DNA of 64,000 bases, from the NCBI RefSeq assembly GCF_001485535.1, contig NZ_BCMZ01000002.1, positions 62,001-126,000 on the forward strand. The letters run 5' to 3'. The notes below the pieces were generated by a model. The model was not told where the DNA came from and did not search any database. It saw only the letters and a list, made by a program, of their open reading frames with translations. Origin of the DNA: Halobacterium sp. CBA1132 (GTDB lineage Archaea; Halobacteriota; Halobacteria; Halobacteriales; Halobacteriaceae). Below are positions 1 to 8,130 of this stretch, piece after piece; the stretch's first letter is position 1, and the number at the start of each line of letters is the position of its first letter. The position numbers and the translations under genes were made by a program.

Positions 1-1
1 G

Positions 2-820
2 GACCGCTGGCGACGCGTGAAAGCCGCCGTGGATCGGGCACTTCACGGCGTTGCGGTTCCGCGACCGGATCGATCAGAGGTTGCCCGGTTCATCAACGAG
101 GCTGTGCCCGCGTTCACCCAGGCGGGCATCACGACCTATCTTGTGTTCGGCAGTTATCGCGGCGACTACGAGGTTCGGCTCCGAGCGATGGCGTACGAAC
201 TCAGCAAACCCATCGACGCTGAAGCCACACTCATCGGTGACACCGCTGATCCAGACACGCGTGTCGTGCCGTCGTTCCTCATCAAGTTTCACGCGCTCGC
301 CGAGTTCGCGGACCACCTCGTTGGCGTCTACGAGAAGGAGAGTGGCGGTGAAAGCCCCGAATTGGGGCTGCTCGATCAGCGTCCCTACTTCGAGAAAGGT
401 TGGATGTTCCCCCGGGATTATACGGGCTTGACGCGAGATGCCCTTGAGTCGAAGGCGGACGTGATCGACGCTGCCATTCAGATATACTATGCACCAGACG
501 CTGACGATGAGACGAAACGACGAGAGCTGAAAGCACTCGTCAGTGAAGCGCAAACCTTTGATATCGATATCACCGAACAGGAGGTCGTTGATGCGCTTCG
601 CGACCGTGACCGGGATGCTCTCGGAGAAATCGCATCCTACAGTTGGGTCCACCTGAATCTGTTTCGGAAATACGAACTCCACGACCGCTGTTTCCCCTGG
701 TTTTCGGAGCAGGAACTTCGGACTCTCGCGACGGAAGTGCCGGGGCCGGCCCGTCCGCAGTGGGAAGAGGAATTCGAATCCACAGACCTTGGAAACACAG
801 AGTCTGATGAGTCGGACTAA
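2..820 (+). CDS. Hypothetical acidic protein, probable Rossmann-like domain, 5' end outside window
   Basis: The frame is open from the first bases of the window to the TAA at 818-820, and protein-like sequence precedes the GTG at 17, so the true start is probably upstream. An early segment (TTYLVFGSYRGDYEVR) looks like a beta strand, glycine turn and helix. It is followed by SFLIKFHALAEFADHLVGVY, a pattern reminiscent of TIR-like or nucleotide-binding Rossmann folds. The C-terminal half is acidic and helical. I do not recognise the family. A 42-residue ORF follows 60 bases downstream on the same strand and may be co-transcribed. Coding status is likely; function is unknown. Confidence 0.7.
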   Translation, partial: DRWRRVKAAVDRALHGVAVPRPDRSEVARFINEAVPAFTQAGITTYLVFGSYRGDYEVRLRAMAYELSKPIDAEATLIGDTADPDTRVVPSFLIKFHALAEFADHLVGVYEKESGGESPELGLLDQRPYFEKGWMFPRDYTGLTRDALESKADVIDAAIQIYYAPDADDETKRRELKALVSEAQTFDIDITEQEVVDALRDRDRDALGEIASYSWVHLNLFRKYELHDRCFPWFSEQELRTLATEVPGPARPQWEEEFESTDLGNTESDESD

Positions 821-849
821 CCGCCTGCGAAAATGGCCGCATACTCTTA

Positions 850-866
850 TCTCCGGACACCGGAGA
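850..866. promoter_or_regulatory. 7-bp inverted repeat between two genes
   Basis: TCTCCGG and CCGGAGA arms separated by ACA lie in the 60-base gap between the first gene and the small ORF at 881. This could be a short operator or an intrinsic hairpin. No flanking T-tract is present, so a terminator is less likely. Confidence 0.3.
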
Positions 867-880
867 TGAAATTGAATACC

Positions 881-1009
881 ATGCGTGAGGATGCTGCTGG
901 GCTCTACGAACGAGGCGTCGAAGCGGACTGTAGTGCCGAGGAAGCCTGGGAGCAAATTCAGGTCCGCAACGAGAAGACCGAATGGGATATCGAGGCCATG
1001 TTGGACTGA
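881..1009 (+). CDS. Small acidic protein, 42 aa
   Basis: An ATG at 881 opens a 42-codon frame ending in TGA at 1007-1009. The product begins MREDAAGLYERGVEAD and ends DIEAMLD. It is acidic and helical, with no cysteines and no recognised domain. It follows the preceding gene in the same direction, so it may be a small partner of that protein. Amino-acid composition fits haloarchaeal coding sequence, but at this length the call is only moderately supported. Confidence 0.45.
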   Translation: MREDAAGLYERGVEADCSAEEAWEQIQVRNEKTEWDIEAMLD

Positions 1010-1118
1010 GCCCTTTCGGGATCTCGACAACCGGATTGAGTTCCCTCGTAGGGCTGGATGCATATCCCCGAATCTATTTTCCGGACGTACTGAACCAGTG
1101 GAGCGCACTGGGGCAGGC

Positions 1119-1460
1119 CTATTCGGAGTTTATGTCAGCAACGAGATGCTCTTCGAGGTCGCGCGTCCAGTACGTCGCGGGCCCACCAGGACTACAGCGG
1201 ACACAGAGGTGTACTGTTCCGTCGAGGTGGCCGAGTTCGACGTGGAAGGACGTGAGTGCCGGCAGCGTATCGACGATGCGTCCACAGCCGTCGTAGGCAT
1301 GGTGGTCGAGGTCGTTGGAATCAGGGCGCTCCTGAATAGCGCAGTCGACGCAGATCGGGTGGGTGACCCGTTCGTCTTGCCCCCAGGTGTGGGCCTCGCC
1401 AGTCTCCGTACCGGGCGGCGCGTCGCAAAAAGCGCAGCCGACGAGGGTCTGCTGCATCAC
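1119..1460 (-). CDS. Small multi-cysteine zinc-binding protein (DUF7558-like)
   Basis: This 113-residue protein carries paired cysteines at C9/C12, C37/C40 and C86/C89 plus C59, spaced like two treble-clef or ribbon zinc sites. From memory it matches a haloarchaea-restricted family annotated DUF7558; that name is recall, not a search. It is translationally coupled to the upstream gene, whose stop overlaps its ATG (ATGA at 1457-1460). A cytoplasmic protein- or nucleic-acid-binding role is plausible, but nothing shows the actual function. Confidence 0.75.
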   Translation of the reverse strand: MMQQTLVGCAFCDAPPGTETGEAHTWGQDERVTHPICVDCAIQERPDSNDLDHHAYDGCGRIVDTLPALTSFHVELGHLDGTVHLCVRCSPGGPATYWTRDLEEHLVADINSE

Positions 1461-1747
1461 TCGCCCTCCGTGTCGGCGTCGCGGCCGGCCGTCCAGCCAC
1501 GGTGGAAGACGGCCAGCTGCGTCGATGAGTCGAACGTGGTGCCGCTCGGCTCGTGAACCAGAACTTGGTCCTCGGGAACCGGAGTGACGACGTCCGCGTC
1601 GACGAGGTCGCTGACCAGGCGCTGGGCCGTCCTGTCGTCGACGTCCGCCGTGTCGACGCTGGTGGCGTCACGGTCCAGGGCGAGCTGTTCTTTCTCGAAC
1701 TGTTCGTAGTCGCGACTCGTGTCGTCGTGCGGATCGAGACCAGGCAT
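1457..1747 (-). CDS. Conserved haloarchaeal acidic protein, 96 aa
   Basis: This acidic soluble protein starts MPGLDPHDDTSRDYEQF. It has a central helical region (DDRTAQRLVSDLVDADVVTP) that could be a small winged-helix-like unit, and a C-terminal stretch with TFDSSTQLAVFHRGW. It has no cysteines or membrane segments. It is the first gene of a two-gene leftward operon with the cysteine-rich protein downstream (4-base overlap). Such pairs are common on haloarchaeal plasmids. Function is unknown. Confidence 0.65.
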   Translation of the reverse strand: MPGLDPHDDTSRDYEQFEKEQLALDRDATSVDTADVDDRTAQRLVSDLVDADVVTPVPEDQVLVHEPSGTTFDSSTQLAVFHRGWTAGRDADTEGE

Positions 1748-1877
1748 GGTGAGTCACGCAGCGCACGCTGTCGCGCGCTGCACGCCTCCCGGCGTGCACG
1801 AGAAACAGCGTTCTCGTGCGCACACCAGAACGCTCCGCGTTCTGGGGACGCCGACAAACAGTCAGGAGTGACAGCGT

Positions 1878-2423
1878 CTAGTCCGGTCGCGGGTCTCGAT
1901 AGCCGATGACGGCGACGTCGTCGATGAACAGGACGCCCTTCATAAAGTCGAGCTTGGTCAGACTGTGCTGGTACAGGTTATGCCGGCCAAGATAGTTCAC
2001 CGGCACCACCAGACAGCCGAACTCGATCTTCGGCCGGCCGTCCTTCTTGGTGCGGTACCCCTTCTGGAACTTCAGGAGATCGTCGCTGACGTTCTTCCGC
2101 TCGCTCTTCTCGACCTCGATGGCGATGCGGGCGTCGGCGTCGTAGAGGTCGACGCTGTAGTTAAACCCCTGATGCGACCAAAGCTTACAGTTCGGGTTGA
2201 AGCCGCCGGCGGCGTCCCCTTCGTACTCGTACTGCGAGAGCCGGTCGGCGATCGCGGCATCGAACCCACCGACCTCTGTATGCTTCGTCGAGCCGTCGAA
2301 GACACTTGCTGGGACGGCCTCGACGGCTTCCCGAATCGACGCCAACGAATCATCCGGAAATACCTCGGACGAGGTTTGGGTACGGCGCTCGCTCAGTTTG
2401 GTGACCTCCTCGACGACGACCAT
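1878..2423 (-). CDS. BglII/BstYI-like PD-(D/E)XK endonuclease
   Basis: The ATG at 2423 is chosen because the upstream extension of the frame (to 2564) has proline- and serine-rich noncoding character. The 181-residue product has VDLYDADARIAIEVEKSE at residues 91-108. This supplies D92, E103, E105 and K106 in the D-x(n)-ExE/K arrangement of BglII/BstYI-type restriction nucleases. The following helix (SDDLLKFQKGY) and strand (KIEFGCLVVP) fit that fold. No cognate methylase is adjacent, although a methylase-like protein lies at 12.7 kb. It could be a solitary nuclease, a defence effector, or the nuclease partner of the RAMP operon 4 kb away. Catalytic specificity is not visible. Confidence 0.7.
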   Translation of the reverse strand: MVVVEEVTKLSERRTQTSSEVFPDDSLASIREAVEAVPASVFDGSTKHTEVGGFDAAIADRLSQYEYEGDAAGGFNPNCKLWSHQGFNYSVDLYDADARIAIEVEKSERKNVSDDLLKFQKGYRTKKDGRPKIEFGCLVVPVNYLGRHNLYQHSLTKLDFMKGVLFIDDVAVIGYRDPRPD

Positions 2424-2553
2424 ACTCGCTCTCGACGAACAGTGGCCCGATAAAACCCGTCGCGACGGCCGTTCGAGCCCACCGGTCGCCAGGATACACT
2501 CACTCGAGGAGTCGGGCGGTGGGTGGGGCAAGGGAGTGGATCTAACCCCTGCG

Positions 2554-2595
2554 TTAACCAACACTGTGCCGGTATTAGCCGGTGGTGTTGGTTAA
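2554..2595. repeat. Paired inverted site TTAACCAACA / TGTTGGTTAA (copy 1)
   Basis: Perfect 10-bp arms (2554-2563 and 2586-2595) enclose a 22-base middle. The same arms recur at 43489-43530 (22-base middle) and 44573-44610 (18-base middle), with unrelated middles. This copy lies 130 bases upstream of the nuclease gene start. Confidence 0.7.
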
Positions 2596-3321
2596 GGATA
2601 GTTGCTACGGCGTTCAAAGGCGTCGAACTGCCTTTTAAAGAAATTTTGCGAGCCTTTATCCGATGATGGGGCTCAGTATTGAACAAGTAAGCTCTGGTAG
2701 CATGGAGAAGCCATCTGTCGTATGCGGCAGGTGGAAGATATCAAAGGTTGCAACCCATGTAGGTCGCCTAACAAGCGATCAGGCCGTCATCGCGGTTCGG
2801 GCTGTCCGCTCTAATTAGGGGGCGGACACCCGAATTCCGATCGGCTGCCAAAGGAATCTGGAGTACATGGTTCACTCGGAACCACCAACTACGAGGCTCC
2901 GAGGCGGATGCCGGCGGAGAAATTCCGTCGATAGTGAGCAACACTGTAGCTACCATCCCAGCCGTGAGGCCGCCGATTCCCCATTTTGCTGGCGACGGAA
3001 GAAATTCACAATAGGTGTTTAGTCTGCTATATTATCCACAGTCAGCAGCGAAGAGCAAGGATAAGAGCTGATGTTGGTCATGAAGTCGTTAAGAGAGATT
3101 GAGAGGATTCGGTTCGAGACAGGAAGTTTGTAACTCCCGAAATGGGGTGAGGTGGGATTGAAAAGGGATGTGACGGCCACGACCCAGCACGGTGTTGTTC
3201 TGGCGTGGTCGCCCCATTGTCTCCCGCCTCTGAGTCATATGCAATATCTTCCCCAGTGGCAACACACCGCCACCAAGTTGTATCAACTCCTGACCCAACC
3301 AGTGCTGTTTCGAGGCCCACG
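2596..3321. other. Gene-poor stretch, no convincing CDS
   Basis: Short frames exist on both strands but none has convincing coding character. On the minus strand around 2915-2990 there is a brief hydrophobic run (KWGIGGLTAGMVATVLLTI) that might be a remnant of a membrane protein. I see no RNA gene or insertion sequence. Confidence 0.4.
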
Positions 3322-3561
3322 ATGACGAGGCGGACGCGTTCCGAACAGGGACAGACCACGCGCGAAGCACTCGAGATGCACCTCGCACAAGCACTCACTC
3401 GCTGTGAGTCAGCCGTCGTCCGTGCGCATCTGGAGGCCGGGTTACGGAAGTGTCGTGACCTCCCGCCGACGCCGCTCGTCGAGTGCCCGGTCTGTGGGCG
3501 AGTCGGATTACCAGAGCGGATTCAAGCACACGACTGCTCGGAGGCGTCTCGCGACAGCTGA
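3322..3561 (+). CDS. Small zinc-ribbon protein, 79 aa
   Basis: The ATG at 3322 gives a 79-residue basic-to-neutral protein; the longer upstream frame has noncoding composition. A helical N-terminal half (EALEMHLAQALTRCESAVVRAH) is followed by CPVCGRVGLPERIQAHDC, with C55, C58, H70 and C72 in zinc-finger spacing. Small proteins of this kind are common on haloarchaeal mobile elements and may bind DNA or a partner protein. The gene ends just before the junction at which the next gene is truncated. Confidence 0.6.
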   Translation: MTRRTRSEQGQTTREALEMHLAQALTRCESAVVRAHLEAGLRKCRDLPPTPLVECPVCGRVGLPERIQAHDCSEASRDS

Positions 3562-3594
3562 CGAAGCACACCCAACCCACCAGTTCTCATTTGA

Positions 3595-5025
3595 GAGGCT
3601 CCCGAGGCGAATCCTACAGGGCTTGACGTAGCGGGATTTCTCGGCACGGTTCCGTTCCTCGGTGTCAACGAGAACGTCGACGCTGAGTATCCCGAGGCGA
3701 TTAACGCACGCGGGCGGCGGTACGTCGACGATGACGAACAGCGGTCGTTCAAGACTGCGCTCTCCGTGCTACCCAACGCCGGCGAGGGCGAGCTCTGGGC
3801 GGACAACGAATTCGTGTCGCCAAGTGAAGGCGAGTCCGTCGACGTCAACCTCGATGCGATTCGGAACGTCCACGGCCTCGACATCGAAGACCTCGAGCGT
3901 CGGACGGGGATGGACCTGGAGACGATGGTCCAGCAGGCCGACCCGGAGGCGCTCGTCGGCGTGGAGACGCACAAGGACATCATCGACCGGCGGCGGCTCG
4001 CGCTTCGCACGCTCGGGTTCGACGTTCGATTCCGCTGGCAGATCGCGTCCAGTCGGTATTCGCCGGGCGACATGCGCGAGTTCTTCAAGCGGAAGATTGC
4101 AGCGTGCCAGAAGCACGGCGCTGAGAACGCTTTCGGCTGGATTCGTCACTACGACTGGGGTGGGTCCGTCACCCTCACGACCATCTACCCGTCGAAAGCG
4201 TACGAAATCGACCCGGCTGACGATACCGACATCGACCTCGAGAACGGCGAACTCACCATCGCCAGCGGCGAGGACTTCAACGAGGGCGACATCGAGGACG
4301 GCGAGCCGACCACCATCTATTACGGCGACCAGCTGAAGTACGACTTCCGTGGCCGCCAGAAACTCTCCGTCACGCCCGTCATCTACATTCCCGAGGTCGA
4401 TACGATGATTCCGCTCCCCCATCCCGAGGCGGACCTCGCCCGGAAGCACACGGGGAACCTCATGGAGGACGCGATCGACTGGCACGAGACGGTGCTCTCC
4501 ACCCTCGACGACCTCTGTAAGACGGTGAATCAGGAGATCAAGCGAGCGCGACTCGTCGCAATCGACTTCATGGACCTCCCGTTCAACGTCGAGGAGTTCT
4601 ACTCCTACATCGGCGTCCAGAACGAGGACTACATCGAGGCGGCCGCTGACCGCGCCACGGCGCTCGCGAAGCCATCCCATCAGCCGACGCTGTGGAACCT
4701 CCAGCTGTCACTCAAGCTCGCCATTCTCGACAACTTCGACGGGAACCGGGCGGGAAAGACCTACCGCGAGTACCAGGAGCTCGCTGGGGAAATTCTCCGA
4801 CATCCAGCGACGATGATTACGACGGCGAAAGAGCAGTTCCGGCTGGAAGCCGACAAGGACGATGACGGCGTGGACCTCGACAACGAGCAGACGACGCTCG
4901 CCGAATCCCTCGAGGACGTGATGGACCTCGCCGGCGTCACGGAGAACCAGATCGACGCAACGGACGCCCAGCAGATCGAGCGTCGTGTCCAGCAGCGCCT
5001 CCCGAACAGTGGAGGTGAGGCCTAA
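3595..5025 (+). pseudogene. 5'-truncated haloarchaeal mobile-element gene, partner of AAA ATPase
   Basis: The longest frame with a start codon begins at GTG 3766, but convincing protein sequence in the same frame extends upstream to just after the stop at 3592-3594. It includes GLDVAGFLGTVPFLGVNEN and YPEAINARGRRYVDDDEQ with no ATG. The gene therefore appears to have lost its 5' end. The remaining protein of about 475 residues is acidic and soluble, without a family I recognise; a helical C-terminal third contains DWHETVLSTLDDLCKTVNQE. Its stop overlaps the next start (TAATG), so the two genes form an operon. The break suggests recombination near 3595. Translation from the internal GTG is possible. 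Confidence 0.65.
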
Positions 5026-6308
5026 TGTCGAGTACGGATACCGACCAGGACGCCCCTAGCGGCCAGCAGCTTCTCTCGCACTTCGCCCGCCGGAAGATCC
5101 GCGAGAACGGTGGGGCGGTCCCGCTCTCCTCGGTCCTGTACTCGGTCAGCGACGTCGCCGACATGACCGAAGACGACGCCAAGACTCTCATCGAATCCGG
5201 CGACACAATAGGCATCTACACGCTCGCTCGCGACCAGCACAACGAGAAGGTGATCCAAAGCGTCGACCCGGTCGGTGTGGAACCGCAGGTGATCGCAGAG
5301 CGATTCGGCGACCTCGCTCACAGTGGCGCTAATTTCATCACAATCGACGGCGTCGATGCGACGGTCGAGGAGGCGCTCCACGGCGCTGGCTACGAGTCCT
5401 ACAAAGACCTCGCAGAAGCCGACCCGAATGCGGTTGCCAACGCAATCAATACGGAACTCGACGCTCGTGCGGAGACCGCAGACTTCGACGGCCTCACGGG
5501 ACTGACAGACTCCGAAATCGTCGACCTCCAGCACCAAGACATCGTGACGAAGCGCGACCTCATCCAAGCGGACCCGAATGAAGTCGAAGCAAACACTGAC
5601 TCCGCGACACTCCGGGCTGCGAAGGTCAAGCAGGCGCAACGGCAGGTCGAAGACGACGTCCACATCTACAACGAACACGAGGCCCAACAGTTCGTGAGCG
5701 AGGCCCAGCAACACATCCCCGCTGGCAACGAGATCGCTGAACAGCAGATTCAGCGTCACGAAGCCCGGAAGGACGAGCTCGGCCACGCTGGAGCGGTCGT
5801 GCGCGAAGTCGAGGAACAGACCCAGACCGTCGGTGAGCCGCTCGCGGTCACAGATCCGACCCTCAGCCCCGATGACCCAGAGGCGAACTACGTCAGCGAT
5901 GTCGGCCACAACGCCGACGACCCGGTGAACACGGGCTTCCCCGTGTTGGAAGACATCGGGTACGACCTCGTGCCGAAGCCGGACACGCACCCGGACGCCG
6001 GCCACTCGGCGCTCCCGACCGACGACGACGGTGAGGTCGTTCCACCGACCGTGCCTCTGGAACGGGACCTGAAGATGCCGATCGACGAACTGGTCGCGAA
6101 GAAGCTCGGTCGGAACGTCCCAGTGCGAATCGTCGGGCCGCGTGGCAGCGGGAAGAATTACCTGATGAAGTATCTCTGCTTCAAGACAAACCGTGGCTAC
6201 CGGAGCCTAGACGTCGACAAGGCGACGATGCCACAGGACCTCTTCGGTCCCATCGCCCCTGACGAGGACGGGAAGCTCGAGCCGAAGAACGCCGACGTGA
6301 AGCAGTAA
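5025..6308 (+). pseudogene. 3'-truncated AAA/MoxR-type ATPase with HhH-like repeats
   Basis: The 427-residue N-terminal part has two helix-hairpin-helix-like units around residues 105-190 (LHGAGYESYKDLAEADPN and LQHQDIVTKRDLIQADPN). It ends with the start of an AAA module. The Walker A motif GPRGSGKN is at residues 371-378, but the frame stops 49 residues later, before Walker B, sensor 1 or the arginine finger. The protein therefore cannot be a working ATPase. Sequence after the Walker A reads as normal protein up to LFGPIAPDEDGKL and then ends in a short tail. With the truncated gene upstream, this marks a mobile-element fragment cut at both ends. Confidence 0.7.
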
Positions 6309-6434
6309 TTGTTGTGAATGTGATGTCTTTATTCACGGAATCGCGTGATGTTTCGTTACCAATTCGCCTGCCACCGTCCGGATTTCTCACTCCGTTGGTT
6401 CGCTATTATTTTCTAATTCCTTATATTATTCTGA

Positions 6435-7316
6435 CTAGGGGCTGAGCGGCTTCACTCGTAGCTCTCCGAAGCCGTACTTCGAGTGAGTGCCAACCCGAAG
6501 GATACCGCTCTTCGCGGTCTCAATGGGGCGGTCGCCCTCGTACTTCACGACCTGCCCGTGGTCGACGGTCTGGAGCTTGTAGACCTCCCGTTGCTCGAGG
6601 ATCTTCTCCGCTCGCTCACGGAGATCCCGTCGACTCTCCTTCCACCACCACGGGACGTCTTGGTCGGCGGCGCTGGGGTACTCCGACTCCAGCACGAACG
6701 GCGTCGTCATCCCTACGAGGAAGGCCTCGCCGTCCTCGAGTCGGGAGTAGTCCAGGTCGTCGAGGTCGACAACCTGCGTGCCCTTCAGTCGCGTGACGCC
6801 GTAGCCGTAGTTCCGTTTGCCCCCGAACTGGAGGCCGTTAAGCACGTCCTCGCCCAGCGGGAGCGCATCGGGGTCATCGGCGTGCAGGTAGGCGTTGATG
6901 TACCACTTCGTCGTCTGCTGTTGGTTGTGAGCGCTCTCCGGCTTCCCCATGATTGTCTCATGGGACAGCGCCGGATGCCCGCTCTGCGGGCGAATGTCAT
7001 GCGTGTTCAGCGCATCTCGTGGGCGGCTTTCGAGAAGCCAGTGATGGGCCGGGTTCCGCATGAGGAACAGGTCATCGTAGCTCTCGACGTCCGGGAGGCT
7101 GCTCCCGAGGTATGGCCGGGTTCCGTTCTGCGAGTGTTCCTCGGGATACCTCCCGAACTGGCCGGGGACGAACATCCCGTGGCTGGCGTGAAGATGCTGG
7201 TGGACGTCGTGCGGAACGTGCTGGCCGAGTGCGTGGAGGATGGCGTTCCCCGAGACGTAGTAGGGGTGGCCGATGTAATCCATCTCCAGCTCCCAGTGGA
7301 CTTGCTGGATTATCAT
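6435..7316 (-). CDS. Cas5-like RAMP protein (HRAMP-type)
   Basis: This 293-residue protein is the last gene of a leftward three-gene operon. Starts at 7337 (overlapping the upstream stop) or 7316 (4 bases after it) are both possible; 7316 is used. It opens with a ferredoxin-like strand (VHWELEMDYIG) and has two glycine-rich RAMP loops, LQFGGKRNYGYGVTRL in the middle and VGTHSKYGFGELRV at the C-terminus. Cas5 and related proteins bind the 5' handle of guide RNA in class 1 effector complexes. The neighbours are a Cas7-like protein and an uncharacterised protein, and no CRISPR array is present. This combination matches the haloarchaeal HRAMP system described by Makarova and co-workers. Assignment to Cas5 rather than Cas6 or Cas7 is inference. 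Confidence 0.65.
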   Translation of the reverse strand: MIIQQVHWELEMDYIGHPYYVSGNAILHALGQHVPHDVHQHLHASHGMFVPGQFGRYPEEHSQNGTRPYLGSSLPDVESYDDLFLMRNPAHHWLLESRPRDALNTHDIRPQSGHPALSHETIMGKPESAHNQQQTTKWYINAYLHADDPDALPLGEDVLNGLQFGGKRNYGYGVTRLKGTQVVDLDDLDYSRLEDGEAFLVGMTTPFVLESEYPSAADQDVPWWWKESRRDLRERAEKILEQREVYKLQTVDHGQVVKYEGDRPIETAKSGILRVGTHSKYGFGELRVKPLSP

Positions 7317-7320
7317 GTGG

Positions 7321-8130
7321 TTATGCGATTTCGTCATCCGGTTTGTTCGGCCGGTAGCTCCAGTTCTCGAAGTCCTCGATGTACTGGAGGGCGGTCGACC
7401 ACGCGCCGATCCGTCGGAGATTCGCGTCGAGCACCATGCTGTACTTGTCGTGGCCGGCGTCAAGCGGGTGCGCTTCCAGGCGGTTCCACGCCGATGCCCA
7501 CGACCGCCACGGCCGACTCCCGAGGCGGGCCGACGGCTGGCCTCGAGCGTCGACGCCGATCCGTAGCGTGGACTCCTCGCCCGCGTAGACCGTCCGGTGG
7601 GGGACGATCTCGTCAGCGTCATCGACGACCAGCCGGAGATCACTGAACTTGTGGCCGTCGCGGTAGTTGTCGAGGAGCGCCGCCACGAGTAGCGTGTGGT
7701 ACTTCAGACTCGTGTATGGGTAGTAGACACTCTCCGCGAACGCAGAGACGACGTTGCTGTCCAGCCACGCCCGATGCATCGTCTCTGGGTCTTCTTCGGT
7801 CAGGAGTTCTCTCACGGCGCTCTCGACGCCGTTGCGTGTGAACTCCTGTGGGTCGTATCGACTCTCGCCCTCGATCAGTGATAGCCGGTAGAGCGTCTCG
7901 TGGTTGTCGACGGTCTGCTCAGGCTGGCCGCTGGGCCGGCTCAGCGCCGACGCATCACCGTCCGCGCCGTAAGGAACCGTCTGGTTCACGGAAACGCCTG
8001 CGAACGTCTCAGGCGCGTAGTTATGCGGCTGGCCATTCAGTTTGTGAGCGTCGTGGCGGTAGACTGCAACCATCTCGTCCTTGCCGCCGTCGCCAGTCTG
8101 GAAGTCGCTGAGCCTGGCGTTTTCGACCAT
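7321..8130 (-). CDS. Uncharacterised HRAMP-operon protein, 269 aa
   Basis: The ATG at 8130 directly abuts the stop of the Cas7-like gene, with no spacer. The product is acidic and soluble. It has a central helical segment (YYPYTSLKYHTLLVAALLDNY) and a C-terminal region with GSRPWRSWASAWNRLEA, and no recognised catalytic motif. Its fixed place between the two RAMP genes suggests a structural subunit, perhaps a small or large subunit of an RNA-guided or RNA-binding complex. The published HRAMP core does include one uncharacterised conserved protein; that this is the same family is inference. Confidence 0.6.
   Translation of the reverse strand: MVENARLSDFQTGDGGKDEMVAVYRHDAHKLNGQPHNYAPETFAGVSVNQTVPYGADGDASALSRPSGQPEQTVDNHETLYRLSLIEGESRYDPQEFTRNGVESAVRELLTEEDPETMHRAWLDSNVVSAFAESVYYPYTSLKYHTLLVAALLDNYRDGHKFSDLRLVVDDADEIVPHRTVYAGEESTLRIGVDARGQPSARLGSRPWRSWASAWNRLEAHPLDAGHDKYSMVLDANLRRIGAWSTALQYIEDFENWSYRPNKPDDEIA

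Noticed and set aside
3662-4336. Plus-strand ORF rich in Ser/Arg/Thr
   Set aside because: It is in a shadow frame of the truncated acidic gene and has a composition unlike haloarchaeal proteins.
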